Below, one piece after another: positions 41,763 through 46,189 of a stretch of DNA of 46,189 nucleotides. Below the pieces are notes generated by a model, which searched no databases, had not been told where the DNA came from, and worked only from the letters and a program-made list of their open reading frames with translations. Position 1 is the first letter of the stretch. Each line of letters begins with the position of its first letter. A program made the translations under genes and the position numbers. Source of the DNA: Planctomycetaceae bacterium (GTDB lineage Bacteria > Planctomycetota > Planctomycetia > Pirellulales > Pirellulaceae); contig JACKHN010000042.1 in NCBI GenBank assembly GCA_020638975.1, positions 1 to 46,189 of the forward strand, read 5' to 3'.

Positions 41763-41842
41763 CTGTAATGGACCGACTCGCAGATCTGCGAAGGAACCCT
41801 ACAATACGAAAACTTGTTTAGTAACGCGAGGTCGCCGGACAT

Positions 41843-42562
41843 ATGAAGCTGCTCGATCTGACTCTCGATTCCCCCGCCGAGAATCTCGCTCTCGATGAAG
41901 CGTTATTAGAGCAAGCGGAGGCAGGGAAAATCGACGATGATGTGTTGCGGTTGTGGGAGTCGCGACAAACCGCCGTGATCATCGGACGGTCATCGCGGAT
42001 CGAAGATGAAGTGAATCTTGCACGCTGCGAGCAGGATGGTGTGCTCGTCCTACGTCGATGCAGTGGGGGAACTTCGGTCGTGATTGGTCCGGGATGTCTC
42101 ATGTATTCGGTCGTTCTAAGTTACGAGCGGAACCCCGCGCTGCGGATGGTCGATGCCGCGCACAAGTATGTTCTGGGAAACGTCGCAGAGGCTGTCAGAC
42201 GTCTTCTACCGTTGGTAGCACTACAGGGAACAAGCGATCTGACATTGGGAGATCGAAAGTTTTCCGGTAACAGTCTCCGCTGCAAGCGAGATCACTTGCT
42301 CTATCACGGCACATTGCTCTCCGATTTTCCGCTGGATCTGATCAGCCGATATTTGAAAACGCCGCCTCGTCAGCCTGACTACCGCGAACAGCGCGAGCAT
42401 CGAGCGTTCGTGGTAAATCTCGGACTCGATCGTCTCCAGCTGAGAAATGCACTAATTGATCAATGGAATGCCGCCAGCGAATTAGTTGACTGGCCCGATT
42501 CGCTAACCAAAGAACTCGTCGAATTGCGTTACCGTCGACCAGCGTGGCATCACCGTTTGTAG
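41843..42562 (+). CDS. Lipoate-protein ligase family protein
   Basis: A 239-aa protein of the BPL/LplA/LipB cofactor-transferase fold. It reads LALDEALLE, RQTAVIIGRS, VLRRCSGGTSVVIGPGCLMYSVVL (the family RR-x-SGG loop, here with a Cys) and GDRKFSGNSLRC with K139 as the acyl-adenylate-contacting Lys. It is shorter than LplA (about 330 aa) and lacks the C-terminal accessory domain, as in octanoyltransferase or amidotransferase relatives (LipM/LipL). It could therefore be a ligase, octanoyltransferase or lipoyl-transfer enzyme. GAGG lies 12 nt upstream of the ATG. Confidence 0.85.
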   Translation: MKLLDLTLDSPAENLALDEALLEQAEAGKIDDDVLRLWESRQTAVIIGRSSRIEDEVNLARCEQDGVLVLRRCSGGTSVVIGPGCLMYSVVLSYERNPALRMVDAAHKYVLGNVAEAVRRLLPLVALQGTSDLTLGDRKFSGNSLRCKRDHLLYHGTLLSDFPLDLISRYLKTPPRQPDYREQREHRAFVVNLGLDRLQLRNALIDQWNAASELVDWPDSLTKELVELRYRRPAWHHRL

Positions 42563-42594
42563 AACTTGGCGAACAGTGCCATAGCGCAAAAAAC

Positions 42595-42625
42595 GAGCCT
42601 TCGACCGGGGCAAGATCGAAGGCTC
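42595..42625 (-). terminator. Hairpin with T-run on the minus strand
   Basis: A perfect 10-bp inverted repeat GAGCCTTCGA / TCGAAGGCTC around an 11-nt loop. On the minus strand it is followed by CGTTTTTT; on the plus strand no T-run follows, so it suits leftward transcripts best. It lies 33 bp past the lipoate-ligase-like gene and may still end it weakly. Confidence 0.55.
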
Positions 42626-43605
42626 TTGGGGTGTGGTTACCAGTTTGGGGCAAAGAGTCTGGCAACCAACATCGACGCGTCGGGTCGTTATCCTACCCCA
42701 TCGAAATGCACTTGCAATCCAACCAAACGGGTGGGCACAAGGCTTTTTTCACACTCGGCTCATAAGCGGGTCCGGCGGCAAAGGTTCATCCCGGAATACG
42801 CCGAAAACTCCCCGAAGAATCTTGCGGGCACGTTGAGTCGAGCAGCAGATAAGAACTTGCCAAGCCGAGCCGAGCCGCCATAGATAGGACCGAAGAAGTC
42901 TGCGCAGTTACGGCAGCAACTTAGCATCGCTCGTGAAATAACTGACGGTTTTCCGACGTGGGATAGGCTTTCAGCGCTGGAAGCCTCTCCCACTAATTAC
43001 GCGAGCGTTGTTTAGCGTCGCCGGTTGCCGGAACTGCACAGAGCCTTGGTTCGACCGACTGGTGAGTTGAGTCATTGGACGAAGGTGAACTCGTTCGTCT
43101 TGCCCGAGTCCAGATATGAAGTGGAACGACTTGCCAAGGCGATCGACTATCGCATGGGCCGTTGCGGTCGAGAGCTTGATCACACTTACTCTTCTCGACC
43201 GTTTGCGTATTCGTCCTCTTCGGCTACTTCGTCTCGTGTTGTCGCGACGGTTTCGTTCGCCACACTATCTATCGATCGCGCGACTCACCACTTCATCAAT
43301 CGACTCCGATCGATCTTGGCACTTCCCTATCACCAGCAGTGACATCGATGACAGGCAAGACAGCAATTCACCTTGACGGACTTCGGGTAAATGTGTTCAA
43401 TGCGCGAACTTGGGTGAGTCACAGTAGGTGGCCGACAGCGGTAAGCCGAGTAACTCCGACCGCTGTGTCCTCTTGATTCACCTTCGCACTAACGGATGGA
43501 CGTGAAGTGGTGGTCCACTTCATGAGAGTAACGGAGTCGCTCCTTGTCGGGTGCCAGGGAGTGGCGAATTACGGAACTAGACGCCCGACATCAGGAGCCA
43601 ATAGA
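42626..43605. other. Gene-free stretch of nearly 1 kb
   Basis: No ORF here has a start site plus protein-like features. ORFs at 42760-42993 (-), 43025-43342 (+) and 42544-42883 (+) were rejected. It contains a REP-like palindrome at 42958-42993. The promoter of the H1-like gene should be at its right end. No known ncRNA (tmRNA, RNase P, SRP, 6S) was recognised. Confidence 0.35.
42958..42993. repeat. REP-like palindrome GTGGGATAGGCTTTC...
   Basis: A 36-bp imperfect inverted repeat, GTGGGATAGGCTT against AAGCCTCTCCCAC, around CAGCGCTGG. I associate GTGGGATAGGCTTCCAGCC-type palindromes with planctomycete genomes. Non-coding. Confidence 0.65.
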
Positions 43606-43884
43606 ATGGCAACTAAGCAAGCCGCGACGAAGACAGCCGCCCCTAAGACGACTGCGACTCGTTCGCCCAAGAAGCGCACTGCGACCACCAAGGCCGCTGC
43701 CAAGTCGACTGCTACGAAGTCGACTGCAAAGACGACGGCGAAGCAATCGCCTAAGAAGACGGGTGCCACCGCCAAGGCTAAGCCAGCTGCGAAGCCTGTG
43801 GCCAAAGCAGCCGCCAAGCGTTCGCCCAAAGCGAAGGCAACTGTCGCAAAGCCTGCGACGAAGGCACCTGCTCGCAAGAAGTAG
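43606..43884 (+). CDS. Histone H1-like Lys/Ala-rich protein
   Basis: A 92-aa protein made almost wholly of Lys, Ala, Thr, Pro and Ser, with repeated SPKK and AAK(S/T) motifs (RSPKKRTATTKAAAKS, KQSPKKTGATAKAKPAAK). It resembles the C-terminal tail of histone H1 and bacterial Hc1/AlgP-like proteins, which bind and compact DNA or RNA. It has no globular domain. AGGAG lies 8 nt before ATG 43606, which decides the start over the longer ORF from 43507. Its codons are repetitive, so length may vary between strains. It is followed by a DEAD-box helicase gene, 188 bp downstream. Confidence 0.85.
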   Translation: MATKQAATKTAAPKTTATRSPKKRTATTKAAAKSTATKSTAKTTAKQSPKKTGATAKAKPAAKPVAKAAAKRSPKAKATVAKPATKAPARKK

Positions 43885-44072
43885 TTGCGGCGTCTGGTCG
43901 GTTTACCGACAACAAGCAATCGAGCCGGCGCAACCGCAATTCGTGGTTGTGTCGGCTTATTTCATGCGCCACCGTAGCACTGACGGCGGGCATGGCGTTG
44001 ACGAAACCTATGTCTACAGTTAAGGTTACGGCACAATTACTGCCGCTCGCTCCAACTTACGCACGGACGATT

Positions 44073-45326
44073 ATGCCAGACAAGGCCGACGCCCCGCCCG
44101 AACGTTTCGAAGACATGGACTTGTCCAAGCAGATGCTCAAAGCACTGCATCAGGCCAACTACGAGACTCCCACTCCCGTACAAGCTGGCGTCATCCCAGC
44201 AGCATTAGACGGTGTCGACGTGATTGGGCAAGCTCGCACCGGCACAGGAAAGACGGCATCGTTCGTCATCCCGATCCTAGAAGACCTGCTCCCTAAACGT
44301 GAGGCAGCCGATACACAGGCACTGATTCTCGTACCAACACGCGAACTCGCAGTGCAGGTTCGCGACGAAGTCGTCAAGTTATCGACCGCTCGACGGATCA
44401 ATTGCGTAGCGCTCTACGGTGGCAAACCCATCCGAGGCCAGATCGAGAAATTAAAGGAGGGCGCGCAAGTCGTCGTTGGAACGCCGGGCCGCGTCCTCGA
44501 TCACATCGCTCGCGGGACGCTCAAGTTGAGAGACGTCTGGTGCGTGGTTCTCGACGAAGCGGATCGCATGTTAGATATCGGGTTCCGACCGGACATCGAA
44601 CGCATTCTCCGCAAGTGCCCGGAAGACCGTCAAACCTTATTGCTGAGCGCAACCGTCCCGCCGCCGATTTTGCGGCTCGCACAGCGCTACATGCATGATC
44701 CCGTTTCGTTGGACTTCTCGTCCGGTGACATCGCCGTCGAAACGATTGAGCAGTTTTATTTCACCGTCGATCAAGATCGGAAGTTCGATCTTCTGGTTCG
44801 TCTCTTGGAACGTGAGAACCCGAAGCAGGCAATCATCTTTTGCCGCACGAAACGAGGCGTCGACCGACTTGTCAAGCGACTTTCGAAAAGCAATAAGGGC
44901 GTTGACTGTATTCATGGCGACTTGGCCCAAGGCGCACGTGATCGTGTAATGCGCACTTTTCGCGATGGGAAACTACAGATTCTCGTCGCAACCGACGTCG
45001 TCGGACGCGGCATCGATGTGTCGACCGTTTCGCACATTATCAATTTCGATCTGCCGGCCTTCTGCGACGACTATGTGCATCGCGTCGGACGTACGGGGCG
45101 GATGGGACGCGAAGGTGTCGCGTTCAGCTTTGTCTGCTCAGACGAAGGGCCCCAGCTGACTCGCATCGAAGAACGCATCAACTTGTTGCTAAAGCGAGAC
45201 GAAATCGAGGGCTTCAAAGGCTCGGCACCCGTGATCGAAGAGATGGCTGAAGCCAAGGAAAAGGCGCCCCCACCGCCATCGTCGGCACTTAAGCGTCGAC
45301 CGAAGCGTTATAAGCGTGGGTTATAG
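44073..45326 (+). CDS. DEAD-box RNA helicase
   Basis: A 417-aa ATP-dependent RNA helicase. Motifs appear in order: Q motif (FEDMDLSKQML...TPTPVQ), I ARTGTGKT, Ia PTRELA, Ib TPGR, II VLDEADRML, III LLSAT, IV IIFCRTKRGVD, V VATDVVGRGID, VI HRVGRTGRMGREG. The C-terminal tail is short and basic (SSALKRRPKRYKRGL). Such enzymes work in ribosome assembly or RNA decay, often during cold growth. The start is uncertain: ATG 44073 gives a usual short N-terminus; 44010 and 43947 are upstream in-frame starts. None has a strong Shine-Dalgarno. Confidence 0.92.
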   Translation: MPDKADAPPERFEDMDLSKQMLKALHQANYETPTPVQAGVIPAALDGVDVIGQARTGTGKTASFVIPILEDLLPKREAADTQALILVPTRELAVQVRDEVVKLSTARRINCVALYGGKPIRGQIEKLKEGAQVVVGTPGRVLDHIARGTLKLRDVWCVVLDEADRMLDIGFRPDIERILRKCPEDRQTLLLSATVPPPILRLAQRYMHDPVSLDFSSGDIAVETIEQFYFTVDQDRKFDLLVRLLERENPKQAIIFCRTKRGVDRLVKRLSKSNKGVDCIHGDLAQGARDRVMRTFRDGKLQILVATDVVGRGIDVSTVSHIINFDLPAFCDDYVHRVGRTGRMGREGVAFSFVCSDEGPQLTRIEERINLLLKRDEIEGFKGSAPVIEEMAEAKEKAPPPPSSALKRRPKRYKRGL

Positions 45327-45337
45327 GCTTCCCCGGC

Positions 45338-46189
45338 CTAGCGAGGCGCCCCGAACAACTTTTCCAAGCCACGATTGAGCTGTTTGTTCAATTCACTGTC
45401 CAACTGCTTGACGCCGCCTTGGATGTACTGGTTGGCCGCCCCAGTCACAGCCTGCTGCGTAATCTGAGTCAGCGCGTTTTGATCGAGCTTGGGATTGGTC
45501 AACGTCCCGTGAATTGGGATCTTAATGGACTGACCGCGAAACGCCGCGAGATGCTGGCTACGGGATAGCCACTCGTCTCGCACGGGGACTTCCGCGATCA
45601 GAGCGATCGTTTGGTCCGTGCCCACCGATCCGCTGGTTCGAATGACCACATCCTTGGCTGACATCTGCAATCCTTCATGGTAGACACGATTCTCCGCCAT
45701 CCGAAACGCGATTCGCTGCTGAGGCAAATCAAGCCAACGCTCCGTCGGCGCGGTCGGCGCTCCGAGGAGGTTGCCATCGGCGATCGCTTTTATTTGCGCG
45801 GCGAGCAGAAGGAGTTGCTGTGACAGGGGCCCGGGACCGATTTGAGCCGTGTGAATTTCCAGTACCCCTTCGACTTCTCCAGCTGAAGGCACGTCGAGCG
45901 GAATAGCTGCTCGATCGAGCGACACGGAGAATGTCCCTTGCGCGGCAGTAGCATCCGCCACCAGCGGCGCGATGTATTTGAACCAACCCGTACACATCTG
46001 CGGCGAAATTCGAACGCGGTCCACCAGGGGCCCTGCGGGCAAGGTGACAAGCATCGGAGAACGATCAAGCAAGACAGTCGGAGCAAGTAGGACGCGTCCT
46101 TCACTCACCGGGACGTCCATAGGAGCGAATTCAACCTTCCCGCCAGCAAGTTTCGCGTCGATGTCGCCAGCGCCAATTGTGACACCCTG
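45338..46189 (-). CDS. AsmA-like protein, C-terminal part (cut by window edge)
   Basis: The minus-strand frame is open from the window end down to the stop at 45338, so the 5' part is missing. The visible 283 residues are beta-rich with repeated strand-turn patterns (GDIDAKLAGGKVEFAPM, RVYHEGLQMSAKDVVIRTSGSVG). They end in a helical Gln-rich tail (ALTQITQQAVTGAANQYIQGGVKQLDSELNKQLNRGLEKL). The combination of a long beta-rich body and KIPIHGTLTNPKL recalls AsmA/TamB-like proteins of the envelope. The ATG at 46120 inside the frame is not the true start. It converges with the helicase gene. Confidence 0.7.
   Translation of the reverse strand, partial: QGVTIGAGDIDAKLAGGKVEFAPMDVPVSEGRVLLAPTVLLDRSPMLVTLPAGPLVDRVRISPQMCTGWFKYIAPLVADATAAQGTFSVSLDRAAIPLDVPSAGEVEGVLEIHTAQIGPGPLSQQLLLLAAQIKAIADGNLLGAPTAPTERWLDLPQQRIAFRMAENRVYHEGLQMSAKDVVIRTSGSVGTDQTIALIAEVPVRDEWLSRSQHLAAFRGQSIKIPIHGTLTNPKLDQNALTQITQQAVTGAANQYIQGGVKQLDSELNKQLNRGLEKLFGAPR

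Noticed and set aside
43025..43342. 105-codon plus-strand ORF in the 1-kb gap
   Set aside because: Ser/Arg-rich sequence without domain, no Shine-Dalgarno, and overlapping ORFs in other frames.
43545..43575. Possible fifth MITE family A copy (TTGTCGGGTGCCAGGGAGTG)
   Set aside because: Only weak similarity to the core hairpin, with no matching ends or target duplication.
1..46189. CRISPR arrays, tRNA, rRNA or prophage genes
   Set aside because: No regularly spaced repeats, no tRNA-like cloverleaf or rRNA core sequence, and no phage structural or integrase genes were seen; the repeated sequences are dispersed MITE or REP elements.

Overview
The window looks like a chromosomal segment of a planctomycete, most likely Pirellulales (Rhodopirellula/Blastopirellula-like). 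This rests on recognition: two sulfatases, a Tat-exported DUF1501 protein, a DUF4013 protein, CPXCG and other small Cys-rich proteins, an ABC permease fused to a CPBP protease, Tad-type TadE/TadG proteins, many secreted proteins of unknown function, and several families of palindromic intergenic repeats. GC content looks moderate to high. No rRNA, tRNA or CRISPR array was seen.

Layout. 1-11.4 kb: sulfatase, PP2C phosphatase, small Cys-rich and membrane proteins, miaB, a second sulfatase, and an ABC-2 exporter (permease-CPBP fusion plus ATPase). 11.5-14.2 kb: a secreted protein and a DUF4013 membrane protein, with a decayed IS4-family element (10-bp target duplication) inserted exactly at the DUF4013 stop codon. 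15-21 kb: a Tad-like locus. A leftward operon (two TadE-like proteins and a TadG-like protein with a vWA domain) and a rightward operon (secreted protein plus TadG-like protein) are each preceded by a cyclic-di-GMP-I riboswitch. The two riboswitches are near-copies and lie on either side of a HAMP-domain membrane protein. This is the most notable regulatory feature of the window.

21-34 kb: DinB-like protein, cation/proton antiporter with CBS domains, SugE-type SMR transporter, an SDR that lacks its catalytic Tyr, a sulfotransferase, an alpha-oxoamine synthase followed by an MMPL/RND exporter, a glycine-amidinotransferase-like enzyme, and a three-gene ABC importer with an NMT1/THI5-like binding protein. 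The middle genes could make and export a modified sphingolipid-like molecule; this is inference from neighbourhood. 34-46 kb: autotransporter-type barrel protein, a MITE-riddled pseudogene, a vWA-TM-coiled coil-HhH protein, DUF1501 protein, pepT, lipoate-ligase family protein, a histone H1-like Lys/Ala-rich protein, a DEAD-box helicase, and the 3' part of a large AsmA-like gene cut by the window edge.

Mobile and repeat DNA is unusually readable. Four copies of a roughly 100-bp MITE occur; three have recognisable 8-bp target duplications. A 127-bp MITE shares terminal inverted repeats and target-duplication length with the IS4-family element. A 161-bp MITE has ends that include CTAG. Three further palindromic REP-like repeats are present. 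Removing the two MITEs from 35.7-36.4 kb restores a single reading frame apart from one frameshift.
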